8,980 nt of DNA from Acidilobaceae archaeon UBA158 (GCA_002506595.1 DAXV01000053.1:996-9975), one strand, 5' to 3'. Shown: positions 1-6,285, numbered from the stretch's first letter. Program-made: numbers and translations. Notes: generated from the letters alone by a model not told the origin.

Positions 1-309
1 GTTTCTTATTATTTAACAAATGGCCTAGGTTATGTAGCGTTATTTGTTTTTATAATATTAATTGGGTTTATATTAATTGATGTCTTTGATGGCTATATAT
101 CAGGGGAAGCGAAAATAAGGGGAGGGCAAGAAATAGAAATATTAATTGTTTATATAAAAATTGTCCTCTACATAACAGTTATAACTTTAGCTATGAGAGA
201 AGTTAAATTAGACGTTACACCATTAATGATTTTGTTGCAGCCATTAGCGTGGGGATTAGCAATTGCTTTTGTTGCATTGATAATAACAAGGTATTTAAGG
301 AGGACTTGA
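1..309 (+). CDS. Membrane protein, C-terminal fragment (5' end outside window)
   Basis: An open frame runs from base 1 to a TGA at 307-309, giving the last 102 residues of a protein that begins upstream. The fragment has three strongly hydrophobic segments, at about residues 11-30, 47-65 and 79-97. A short polar loop rich in Gly, Lys and Glu lies between the first two, and the C-terminus is basic (RYLRRT). The pattern of a helix, a polar loop, a helix ending near 'LAMREVKLDVTPL' and a final helix recalls the small 'conserved TM helix' proteins related to MscS-type channels. That resemblance is from memory and is weak. The stop lies one base before the glycosyltransferase ATG, and the downstream SD lies inside this gene, so the two are probably co-transcribed. 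An integral membrane location is clear; function is unknown. Confidence 0.8.
   Translation, partial: VSYYLTNGLGYVALFVFIILIGFILIDVFDGYISGEAKIRGGQEIEILIVYIKIVLYITVITLAMREVKLDVTPLMILLQPLAWGLAIAFVALIITRYLRRT
297..304 (+). promoter_or_regulatory. Shine-Dalgarno site for the glycosyltransferase
   Basis: AAGGAGGA ends 6 nt before the ATG at 311 and lies inside the last codons of the upstream membrane-protein gene. It supports ATG 311 as the start and suggests translation within a shared transcript. Confidence 0.75.
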
Positions 310-310
310 G

Positions 311-1573
311 ATGGAATTTAACTTCTTTCCTGTCATGTATCAGACATCTAATAGCAAAGGTCAAGAATTAGTTGCTCAAAGAATGCTAAAGTGGGCAATA
401 AAACTAGGCTATAAATCTTATTTAATAACAAGCGTTTATCATGATAATGAACCTGTTATAAATGAAAGGAGTTTGGAATTATCTGAAAAGCCTTATGCAG
501 TATTTGAGAAGGATCCAAAAATTAATTTACCAACAATAAGGGTATTAAGTAGAAAAGTTAATTGGCCTCCAAGAAGGATTTCTTTTAGGGATTTTATAAC
601 AGTTTTAAATAAAATAGATGAAGAAATTGGGATAAACTTTATTGTTACTCACTCAACACTATGGAATGGCCCAGAAGATACTGCAAAGTGGATAATGTGG
701 AGAAAATTGATGGGAAGCATGGGGGTTAATCAGAAAAGGATAGTTTATGCTCACATGTCTCACTATCAACCACCAGAGCCTGGTAGGTATGATCCAATAG
801 AAAGGACTTATAGGATGGCATGGAATATGACAGAACTTCCTTCAATTTTCAAGGCTGCTGATTTAATTTTAGCAGTTACTGGAATAGAAGGGGAAGATAT
901 GATAACCTTGGGTGCAAATCCCCAACAAATTTATATCTTTCCTGGAGGATTGGATGATGATGAAGCAAACAAAATAGATACAGCTTCACCAGACTTATTT
1001 ATAGAAAAATATTTAAAAAATAAAGATAAAAATAAAAAAATTATAGCATATTTAGGAACAGTAGAGGAAAGGAAAAATCCTTTAGCTGTTGTTGAAATTG
1101 CAAAGCATTTTAAAAACAAAAAGGATTTGATTTTCGTTATAGCTGGAAAGCCTGGGGATCAATGGGACAAGGTCTATAAGGAATCAAGAAAATTGGATAA
1201 TGTTGTTTTAACAGGAGAAATAAGTATTGAAGAAAAGGCATCATTAATAAAGGCAAGCTATCTAAATATAATAATGTCAAAGATGGAGGCATTGGGTTTA
1301 ACTCAAATTGAATTCATGTATGGAGGTGTGCCAATTATAACAAGCGCAGTATATGGGCAAAAATGGCTAATAACAAATGGAGTTGAAGGAATTCATTTAA
1401 GAGGAGCAGATGATGTTGAAGGGGGCGTGGAAGCAATAAATAAGATTTTAAATGATGATCAACTATATGAAGAAATGAAGAAAAATGCAAGAATTAAAGG
1501 AAAGAACTTTTTATTATCTAAATTAATGAATGATTTAATAGAAAAGGCAAAAAGCATAGCAGGATCAACTTAA
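311..1573 (+). CDS. GT-B glycosyltransferase (GT4-like, group 1)
   Basis: This 420-residue protein has the two-domain GT-B layout expected for a retaining GT4-type glycosyltransferase. The N-terminal acceptor domain (about 1-215) opens with a 'SNSKGQELVAQRML' segment, the position where GT4 enzymes bind the acceptor. The C-terminal nucleotide-sugar domain (about 240-410) starts with 'IAYLGTVEERKNP' (245-257), followed by 'FVIAGKPGD' (275-283). It carries an EX7E signature at E326 and E334 in 'MEALGLTQIE', the usual donor-phosphate/ribose binding region. There is no signal peptide or membrane helix, so it should act in the cytosol or at the inner membrane face. The ATG has a good SD (AAGGAGGA, 297-304). 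Its TAA (1571-1573) overlaps the stop of the opposing GTPase gene. Sugar donor and acceptor cannot be read from sequence; surface glycan, glycolipid or compatible-solute synthesis are all possible. Confidence 0.88.
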   Translation: MEFNFFPVMYQTSNSKGQELVAQRMLKWAIKLGYKSYLITSVYHDNEPVINERSLELSEKPYAVFEKDPKINLPTIRVLSRKVNWPPRRISFRDFITVLNKIDEEIGINFIVTHSTLWNGPEDTAKWIMWRKLMGSMGVNQKRIVYAHMSHYQPPEPGRYDPIERTYRMAWNMTELPSIFKAADLILAVTGIEGEDMITLGANPQQIYIFPGGLDDDEANKIDTASPDLFIEKYLKNKDKNKKIIAYLGTVEERKNPLAVVEIAKHFKNKKDLIFVIAGKPGDQWDKVYKESRKLDNVVLTGEISIEEKASLIKASYLNIIMSKMEALGLTQIEFMYGGVPIITSAVYGQKWLITNGVEGIHLRGADDVEGGVEAINKILNDDQLYEEMKKNARIKGKNFLLSKLMNDLIEKAKSIAGST

Positions 1574-2715
1574 GACCTTATCTCAACAATATCCTTATCT
1601 TTAGGTATAAAATCTGGCCCAACCCTTTGACCATCATATTTTGCTCCCTTACCCCATATCTTTGCATATTTTATATGGCTTATGTTTATTGTTTCTGCAA
1701 TATCCTTTATCGTTGCATCTTTTCTTATTATTAAAGGATCCTTGTCTGGGGGAGAATTAGGCTTTTTTGTATAAATCCTCTTTATTCTTAAAAGGTTAAA
1801 TATATCCTTACCTAAGTCTTCTAATCCCTCACCTGTTTTAGAAGAAACTACCTTATATAACACATCTTTAGGCAAATCTATTCCATCAAAGTTACCTATA
1901 TCTTTTTTATTAAACAAAACAATTGTAGGCTTATATGTTATTGCATTTATTAATGAAGCATCTATATCATCTAGACTAGGCTCTCCATATATTTCAACAG
2001 TTGCATTAAAAATTCTATAAGAGCTTAATGCCTTTTTTACATCTTCTTCAGTAAATCTTGGTTTACCATAAAATACAACATTTATTCCATTACCTGTTCT
2101 ATGTTTTATTATTCTTATAAATCCTTTTTCTTTAGATATCATTATCCCCCTCTTTTCTAAAACATCGATAACTTTCTTCAAATTGCTTTTATAATCATCA
2201 TCTAGTCCAACAACAATTATTATTGCATCTGCATTTCTCGCTATGGCTAATACCCTTGTATTAACATAATTACCTTCATTACTAATCAAAGGGGGTGTGT
2301 CAATTAATTGGAATTGTATATCTTCATACTGCATCATACCTGGTATTGGTTCACTTGTTGAAAAAGGGTTTGGGCTTATAATCACCTTTGCATTAGTTAA
2401 CCTTGACATTAAACTGCTTTTACCTGAATTAGGGGGGCCTATTATTGCTATTTGACCTGCACCAGCTTTTTCAATAAAAATCTTAGGCCCTCCACCACCT
2501 TTTTTCTTCCTCCTCTCTTTTTCCTCTTCTTCTCTTAGCTCTGCTAATCTACTCCTTGCCCAATAAAGCAAATTTTCAGTTCCCTTATGCTTAGGAACAG
2601 CGCTTATGAATTCTTCTAACGCCTTTATCTTATCTTCTGTTGTCTTTGCATCACTGTATTTGTTTAGCTTTGCAATGGCTTCTGCTGGTAGATTCGTTAC
2701 CATTTCATTTACCAT
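1570..2715 (-). CDS. DRG/Obg-like GTPase with S5D2L-like insert and TGS domain
   Basis: This 381-residue protein has the domain order of archaeal/eukaryotic DRG translation GTPases. A charged N-terminal helical region (about 10-72) ends in an E/K/R run and a GGGG linker. The G domain shows G1 'GPPNSGKS' (93-100), a G2 region around 'FSTSEPIPG' (118-126), G3 'DTPP' (139-142), G4 'NKKD' (269-272) and G5 'SSKTG' (291-295). Between G3 and G4, residues about 190-250 ('YRIFNATVEIYG') match the S5D2L-type insert of DRG proteins. The C-terminal TGS domain (about 313-381) follows. DRG family members bind ribosomes and act in translation; that role is inferred here. The G3 motif is unusual in having Pro where DxxG has Gly. 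The ATG lies about 24 nt from a clear TATA box, so the mRNA is probably leaderless. Its TAA overlaps the convergent glycosyltransferase stop. Confidence 0.9.
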   Translation of the reverse strand: MVNEMVTNLPAEAIAKLNKYSDAKTTEDKIKALEEFISAVPKHKGTENLLYWARSRLAELREEEEKERRKKKGGGGPKIFIEKAGAGQIAIIGPPNSGKSSLMSRLTNAKVIISPNPFSTSEPIPGMMQYEDIQFQLIDTPPLISNEGNYVNTRVLAIARNADAIIIVVGLDDDYKSNLKKVIDVLEKRGIMISKEKGFIRIIKHRTGNGINVVFYGKPRFTEEDVKKALSSYRIFNATVEIYGEPSLDDIDASLINAITYKPTIVLFNKKDIGNFDGIDLPKDVLYKVVSSKTGEGLEDLGKDIFNLLRIKRIYTKKPNSPPDKDPLIIRKDATIKDIAETINISHIKYAKIWGKGAKYDGQRVGPDFIPKDKDIVEIRS

Positions 2716-2731
2716 ATTTATTATTAATCAG

Positions 2732-2744
2732 AAAATTTAAAAAG
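2732..2744 (-). promoter_or_regulatory. TATA-box promoter for the TGS GTPase (probably leaderless)
   Basis: On the minus strand the sequence CTTTTTAAATTTT is centred about 23 nt before the ATG at 2715. Archaeal transcription starts about 25 nt downstream of the TATA centre, so the transcript would begin at or next to the ATG. No SD is seen upstream of the ATG, which agrees with leaderless translation. Confidence 0.6.
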
Positions 2745-2752
2745 TTAAGATG

Positions 2753-2763
2753 CTTAAATAATA
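2753..2763 (+). promoter_or_regulatory. Candidate TATA box for the MBL-fold hydrolase
   Basis: CTTAAATAATA in the divergent intergenic region would place the transcript start near 2785. That leaves a short leader of about 20-30 nt before the GTG/TTG start candidates and includes the AGGTG motif as SD. It is a weak AT-rich match, assigned mainly by spacing. Confidence 0.4.
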
Positions 2764-2805
2764 TTCAGCAGATAGGTATTAAACTCCTAGAAATAAAGAT
2801 AAATT

Positions 2806-2810
2806 AGGTG
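2806..2810 (+). promoter_or_regulatory. SD-like AGGTG that favours the TTG 2817 start
   Basis: AGGTG lies 6 nt upstream of TTG 2817, while the alternative GTG at 2808 has only A/T-rich sequence ahead of it. If this is the SD, the GTG is part of the ribosome binding site and not a start codon. Confidence 0.5.
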
Positions 2811-2816
2811 TATAAG

Positions 2817-3821
2817 TTGGAAAATACATCTATCGATTTGCCCTCTTGGTTGCACAGAATTAAACTTCCTATACCAATAGAGTCTCTAAAATATATAAAC
2901 GTTTATATGATTTCTGATAGCGACTCATTTAGTTTAATTGATGCAGGAATGTATAATATGAAAACTTTTTATGAATTATCAAAAGAAATAAAAAAGTTAG
3001 GATATAAATTCAATGAGATGGAATCAGTTATTGTGACACATTTTCATGTAGATCACATAACCTTATCTCCAGTTTTATATTCATTAGGTGCATCAGATTT
3101 CTATTTAGGCTTAAAGGATGAAAAGGTTGTAAGGAAAGGCTTTGACAAATTTATAACAAAAGCATTAAAAATTTATATAAATCATGGAATGCCTTCAAGT
3201 GAAGCAAATGAAATTTCAAAGTCCCACCCAGCAATGAAATTAATTGATGTTTATATAAATGATTTGCAGGAAATACCATGGATAACAGTTAGCAACGATT
3301 CAGAAATTGATCTATATGATTTGAAATTTAAGATAATAGAAGTTCCAGGACATACGCCAGGACAAATTAACCTTTATAATAAAGAATATGGCATTTTGTT
3401 TACAGGAGACCATGTATTAGATCCAATAACTCCCCAAATAACTTTAACTGATGAAAATACAGATCCTTTAAGTGATTACTTAGACAGCCTAGAAAAGATC
3501 GCCTCATTAAATGCAAAAATAGCTTTTCCTGGGCATAAAGAACCAATATTAAATCCCTCTAAAAGAGCTAATGAAATAATTAAACATCATGAAGAGAGAT
3601 TAAATGAGATATTAAAATTAATAAGTAAGTCACCGCTATCTGCATATGATATTGCAAAGAAAGTTAAATGGAGAGCATCATATAATTCATGGGAAGAATA
3701 TCCTTACCCTGAAAGATTTTTTGCCATGGGAGAAACATTAGCTCATTTAAAGAGGTTAGAAAACTTAAACATGGCAGAGAAGAAAGAAGTAAAAGGAATT
3801 TATTTATGGAAAAAGATTTAG
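2817..3821 (+). CDS. MBL-fold metallo-hydrolase (LACTB2/glyoxalase II-like) with C-terminal winged helix
   Basis: This is a metallo-beta-lactamase superfamily hydrolase. Counting from GTG 2808, it shows the HxHxDH metal motif 'THFHVDH' (H78, H80, D82, H83), then 'GHTPGQ' (H182), 'TGDH' (D201) and 'PGHKEP' (H243), a complete binuclear metal site. The C-terminal part (about 255-337, 'SPLSAYDIAKKVKW') looks like a small winged-helix domain, as in LACTB2-type proteins, some of which are endoribonucleases while others are annotated as thioesterases or glyoxalases. The substrate cannot be deduced. Two starts are possible: GTG 2808 (337 aa), or TTG 2817 (334 aa). I prefer TTG because AGGTG (2806-2810) is an SD at proper spacing and the GTG sits inside it. 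The protein is cytosolic, with no signal peptide. Its TAG overlaps the convergent sir2 stop by 4 bp. Confidence 0.88.
   Translation: MENTSIDLPSWLHRIKLPIPIESLKYINVYMISDSDSFSLIDAGMYNMKTFYELSKEIKKLGYKFNEMESVIVTHFHVDHITLSPVLYSLGASDFYLGLKDEKVVRKGFDKFITKALKIYINHGMPSSEANEISKSHPAMKLIDVYINDLQEIPWITVSNDSEIDLYDLKFKIIEVPGHTPGQINLYNKEYGILFTGDHVLDPITPQITLTDENTDPLSDYLDSLEKIASLNAKIAFPGHKEPILNPSKRANEIIKHHEERLNEILKLISKSPLSAYDIAKKVKWRASYNSWEEYPYPERFFAMGETLAHLKRLENLNMAEKKEVKGIYLWKKI
3791..3814 (-). terminator. Candidate T-rich terminator of the sir2 transcript, inside the hydrolase gene
   Basis: On the minus strand just past the sir2 stop are CTTTTTCC (T5 at 3814-3810) and then CCTTTTAC (T4 at 3794-3791), followed by a pyrimidine-rich run. 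These lie in the Lys-rich end of the opposing hydrolase gene. Confidence 0.3.
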
Positions 3822-4585
3822 CAATTGCTTTGAGATGCAATCATTTCCTCAATTTTTTTGCAAATTTTCGGGAATATTTCTTCTACTTTACCTTCTATTT
3901 TTATATCAGCATAATTATCTAATTCTGTTTCTTCCATATTTATTATAATTAGATCTGCCCCATTACTTTTTGCAACTATTGGTAATTGGTTTGCAGGAGA
4001 AACCGTTAAGCTTGAACCTAATACCAAAAATAAATCGCTTTGAGATGCTAAATCAAATGCTTCTTTTAACTCATTTTGAGGTAATGCTTCGCCAAAAAAT
4101 ATCACATCTGGTTTTAATATACCTCCACAATATGGACATAAAGGTATCTTATTTTCATCAACTTCTTTAAAAGCTTCTTCTATATCAAACTTCCTACCAC
4201 ATTGAGTACAAATAGCTAATTTCATATTTCCATGCAGTTCTATAACTTTTTTGCTCCCAGCCTTTTGATGTAAATTATCTATATTTTGTGTTATAATTGC
4301 TTTTATAATACCCAATTCCTCAAGTCTAGCTAAAGAGTAATGTGCTCTATTTGGTATTGCATTCTTTATCTTTTCATACATCTCATTCTTAAATAACTTC
4401 CACGTATCTAAGGGATCTTCATAAAAATGAGAAATATGAAACAAATTCGGATCTAATACCTTCCATATTCCTTTGGGTCCCCTAAAATCAGGTATACCAC
4501 TTCCAGTACTAATACCAGCTCCAGTTAAAACAACAGCAAAATTTGCTTTGATTAGCTTTTCAGCTACTTGTCTTATATAATCCAC
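3818..4585 (-). CDS. sir2: NAD-dependent protein deacylase, Sir2 family (class U-like)
   Basis: This 255-residue protein is a full-length single-domain sirtuin that removes acyl groups from lysines using NAD+. Visible motifs are GAGIS (22-26), GIPDFRG (30-36), QNID (100-103), the catalytic His in 'ELHGN' (H118), and a zinc ribbon with C126, C129, C150 and C153. These are followed by 'FFGE' (163-166), GSSL (190-193) and the NAD-binding 'INMEET' (215-220). The 'GIPDFRGPKGIWK' stretch is like class U enzymes such as Thermotoga Sir2; the Tyr/Arg acyl-specificity pair of class III is not apparent. In Sulfolobus the Sir2 homologue deacetylates the chromatin protein Alba; that role here is inference. 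The GTG start has SD-like GGTGG 4 nt upstream. It lies 43 bp after the AbrB-PhoU gene on the same strand, so co-transcription is likely. Its TAA overlaps the convergent hydrolase stop. Confidence 0.95.
   Translation of the reverse strand: MDYIRQVAEKLIKANFAVVLTGAGISTGSGIPDFRGPKGIWKVLDPNLFHISHFYEDPLDTWKLFKNEMYEKIKNAIPNRAHYSLARLEELGIIKAIITQNIDNLHQKAGSKKVIELHGNMKLAICTQCGRKFDIEEAFKEVDENKIPLCPYCGGILKPDVIFFGEALPQNELKEAFDLASQSDLFLVLGSSLTVSPANQLPIVAKSNGADLIIINMEETELDNYADIKIEGKVEEIFPKICKKIEEMIASQSNC
3853..3859 (+). terminator. Candidate T7 terminator of the MBL hydrolase, inside sir2
   Basis: A run of seven T lies 32 nt past the hydrolase stop. Archaeal intrinsic termination uses U-rich tracts without a required hairpin. 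The tract sits inside the opposing sir2 gene, where it encodes Lys codons near the sir2 C-terminus. Confidence 0.4.
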
Positions 4586-4589
4586 TCTT

Positions 4590-4594
4590 CCACC
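4590..4594 (-). promoter_or_regulatory. Shine-Dalgarno-like GGTGG before the sir2 GTG start
   Basis: On the minus strand GGTGG is followed by AAGA and then GTG at 4585. This supports the GTG start. An AT-rich stretch farther upstream (about 4602-4626) could hold an internal TATA box, so sir2 may have its own promoter as well as readthrough from the upstream regulator gene. Confidence 0.5.
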
Positions 4595-4628
4595 GAGAAG
4601 AAATTTAATATTAAAGAATAAATTTTTA

Positions 4629-5507
4629 TTATTGCTCCCCTAAATCTAATACAAGATTTTCATCTATTATAGCAGGGCATATCAATTTTGTCCCTATGCT
4701 TTCTATTATTGAATATATGCTTGCCAATACACCACTTTCATTTATTTTGTTTTCAGATGCAATTTTAACTGCATTTAAAATCCTCCTACCACTGCTTGAT
4801 GCTATTCCTCCTAATAAATCACTTAATACAATTGATAATTGCTGTGAATCCTTAATTATTTGTTCTTTACTAGATGAAACTAAATAGCTGTAAACTAAAT
4901 TTGGTATTGATAATATTAATCCATAGGAAATTGAGTCTAATTGTTCTCCTTCCTTCTTTGATATCCTTAATATTGTCATTGATATATCTTCAGCCTCTTT
5001 TCTAATCTTTTCTAAATCGCTTTTTACATTTTCTTCACTTATTGCAATATTTATCATGTCTTGTAATTTTGAATTTAATTCTTTGATTAATTTGCTTGAA
5101 TCATCTTCTTGAGGATTTAATAATTCAACTTCTACATTATCTATACCTTCAACAACGTTTTCCACCTTATCATTTTCATTTAATGATTTAATCAAGTTTT
5201 CATATGAAACGTTATCTAAACCCTTTACATTAATATTTAATCTGTTATATCCATGTATAAAGGCGCAATCAGCTATTAATTTGGGACCAGCAATTCTAGC
5301 AACCCCGTTATATTTTATTGATACAGTTTCTGCCTTAATTGCTGCCTTATTACTTGCTGGAACTAATTTTAGATGATCTCCCTCCTCTAAAATCATTAAT
5401 TCATCTCCAACCTTTAAACCTAATTTTTTAGCCCATTGTTTGGGCAACGTAACTATTAAGCTTGAACCTCCTAACCTTTGAATCCTCCTAGTTGAATTTA
5501 GACTCAC
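4629..5507 (-). CDS. AbrB-type DNA-binding / PhoU-domain regulator
   Basis: The N-terminus is a SpoVT/AbrB swapped-hairpin DNA-binding domain (about 18-62 in the numbering from GTG 5540) with 'RRIQRLGGSSLIVTLPKQWA', 'LGLKVGDEL' and 'LKLVP'. A middle region of unclear fold (about 70-145) follows. The C-terminal half (about 150-295) is helical and resembles the PhoU domains of archaeal 'phosphate uptake regulator' proteins of this architecture. No phosphate transporter is nearby, so a role in phosphate control is not supported locally. The open frame extends to GTG 5540, but a TATA box at 5541-5550 predicts transcription starting near 5522, downstream of that codon. GTG 5507, just after the SD-like GGGGGAG (5511-5517), is therefore the better start (292 aa). 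The gene heads a unit with sir2 and is divergent from por. Confidence 0.88.
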   Translation of the reverse strand: MSLNSTRRIQRLGGSSLIVTLPKQWAKKLGLKVGDELMILEEGDHLKLVPASNKAAIKAETVSIKYNGVARIAGPKLIADCAFIHGYNRLNINVKGLDNVSYENLIKSLNENDKVENVVEGIDNVEVELLNPQEDDSSKLIKELNSKLQDMINIAISEENVKSDLEKIRKEAEDISMTILRISKKEGEQLDSISYGLILSIPNLVYSYLVSSSKEQIIKDSQQLSIVLSDLLGGIASSSGRRILNAVKIASENKINESGVLASIYSIIESIGTKLICPAIIDENLVLDLGEQ

Positions 5508-5510
5508 ACT

Positions 5511-5517
5511 CTCCCCC
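5511..5517 (-). promoter_or_regulatory. SD-like GGGGGAG deciding the AbrB-PhoU start
   Basis: On the minus strand GGGGGAG is followed by AGT and GTG (5507-5505). No comparable site precedes GTG 5540, which would sit against the TATA box. The site supports the shorter 292-residue product. Confidence 0.55.
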
Positions 5518-5540
5518 AAATATGTATAGTATAGGTACAC

Positions 5541-5566
5541 CTTTATATATCTTTAACGGCGTTAAA
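5541..5566 (-). promoter_or_regulatory. BRE/TATA promoter of the AbrB-PhoU gene
   Basis: Read on the minus strand, GTTAAA (matching the archaeal BRE pattern RNWAAW) is followed directly by GATATATAAAG, a strong TATA box. The predicted transcript start is near 5522, giving a short leader of about 15 nt that contains the GGGGGAG motif. The BRE overlaps an inverted repeat at 5552-5566. Confidence 0.65.
5552..5566. repeat. Inverted repeat TTTAAC-GGC-GTTAAA, candidate operator
   Basis: Two perfect 6-base arms (5552-5557 and 5561-5566) flank a GGC spacer. The repeat overlaps the BRE of the AbrB-PhoU promoter, where a bound dimer would block TFB/TBP. Autoregulation by the adjacent AbrB-type protein is plausible but is inferred from position only. 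Confidence 0.45.
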
Positions 5567-5580
5567 TAAAATAAAAAGCA

Positions 5581-5593
5581 TTTCTAATAGAAA
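5581..5593. repeat. Short inverted repeat TTTCT-AAT-AGAAA
   Basis: Five-base arms with a 3-base spacer lie about 28 bp from the centre of the first inverted repeat in the same divergent intergenic region. The sequence differs from that repeat, and in AT-rich DNA this could be chance. Confidence 0.25.
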
Positions 5594-5662
5594 AATGATT
5601 TTATATTAAACAATTTAACTAACTCATTTTATTTTAAGAATCTATTTTTATTCAATTAATCG

Positions 5663-5673
5663 CTTAATATTTA
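5663..5673 (+). promoter_or_regulatory. Candidate TATA box for the por operon
   Basis: CTTAATATTTA is placed so that transcription would start near 5693, just ahead of the TGAGG SD and 15-17 nt before the TTG start of porG. A second copy of CTTAATAT at 5683-5690 is too close to the start to serve as its TATA box. The rest of the intergenic DNA (5594-5660) is AT-rich with no gene seen. Confidence 0.5.
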
Positions 5674-5696
5674 ATCTCTAAACTTAATATAATACT

Positions 5697-5701
5697 TGAG
5701 G
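5697..5701 (+). promoter_or_regulatory. Shine-Dalgarno TGAGG deciding the porG TTG start
   Basis: TGAGG ends 8 nt before TTG 5710. An in-frame TAA (5707-5709) directly precedes the TTG, so no upstream start is possible. Confidence 0.65.
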
Positions 5702-5709
5702 CGGTCTAA

Positions 5710-6285
5710 TTGGCCACAATAGAAATAAGATGGCACGGAAGAGGAGGCCAAGGTGCTGTTACTGCTGGAGAAGTATTGGCTTCTGGAGCAATTATAGAAG
5801 GTAAATATGCGTTAGCATTTCCAGAATTTGGTGCAGAAAGAAGAGGAGCGCCTGTAAGGGCTTATACTAGAATAACTGACAATCCAAACATACCTAGGAC
5901 TCCAATAGAAAATCCAGATGTTGTTGTTATATTAGATAGAAGCCTATTAAAAAAGGAATACATAGAAGGGCTTAAAAATGGGGGATATATTATAGCAAAT
6001 ACTCCATTAAAACCTGATGAATTGATTAAGAAGCTTAATTTACCTGATAGCTATAACGTCTCAACAGTTGATGCAACAACTATTGCATTAAAATGGTTAA
6101 AAGCAAATATAGTAAATACAGCAATTTTAGGCGCAGTAATAAAAACGACAAACCTAATTAAAATTGATACAATAATAGATGTTTTAAAGAACAGATTCCA
6201 TGGAAAAATTGGGGAAGCGAATGCAATGGCAGTTAAGGAAGCATATGATTCCACTTTAGTTATGAAATTGCAGGAGGCGATTTAA
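5710..6285 (+). CDS. porG: 2-oxoacid (pyruvate):ferredoxin oxidoreductase, gamma subunit
   Basis: This 191-residue protein is the gamma subunit of the four-subunit 2-oxoacid:ferredoxin oxidoreductase. The family signature near the N-terminus is clear: 'WHGRGGQGAVTAGEVLA' (about 8-24), then 'FPEFGAERRGAPVRAYTRI' (about 35-53). The length is normal for PorG. The subunit completes the oxidoreductase fold and helps contact the CoA/TPP side of the complex. The start is TTG, forced by an in-frame stop immediately upstream and by the conserved motif lying only seven residues in; the next Met is about 174 residues later. The gene opens the porGDAB operon, and its TAA directly abuts the porD ATG. The SD for porD (GGAGG, 6273-6277) lies inside its last codons. 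Pyruvate is the most likely substrate, but the gamma subunit cannot exclude branched-chain 2-oxoacids. Confidence 0.95.
   Translation: MATIEIRWHGRGGQGAVTAGEVLASGAIIEGKYALAFPEFGAERRGAPVRAYTRITDNPNIPRTPIENPDVVVILDRSLLKKEYIEGLKNGGYIIANTPLKPDELIKKLNLPDSYNVSTVDATTIALKWLKANIVNTAILGAVIKTTNLIKIDTIIDVLKNRFHGKIGEANAMAVKEAYDSTLVMKLQEAI
6273..6277 (+). promoter_or_regulatory. Shine-Dalgarno GGAGG for porD
   Basis: GGAGG lies in the last codons of porG, 8 nt before the porD ATG. It supports coupled translation of abutting genes. Confidence 0.7.

Noticed and set aside
931..1119. 62-codon minus-strand frame
   Set aside because: It lies wholly inside the well-supported glycosyltransferase gene, with no SD or recognisable family; it arises from A/T-rich antisense sequence.
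3970..4170. 66-codon plus-strand frame
   Set aside because: It is antisense to the conserved NAD- and zinc-binding part of sir2 and has no family features.
4696..4887. 63-codon plus-strand frame
   Set aside because: It is antisense to the helical PhoU-like region; its hydrophobic look follows from the complementary strand.
4629..5507. Phosphate-transport regulation as the role of the PhoU-like protein
   Set aside because: No pst-type transporter gene is present nearby, so the family name alone does not support this function here.
5541..5709. Possible small RNA or small gene in the divergent intergenic region
   Set aside because: I saw no tRNA-like cloverleaf, C/D box pair or ORF with SD; the region is explained by two promoters and short repeats.
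6051..6254. 67-codon minus-strand frame
   Set aside because: It is antisense to porG, with no promoter or SD.
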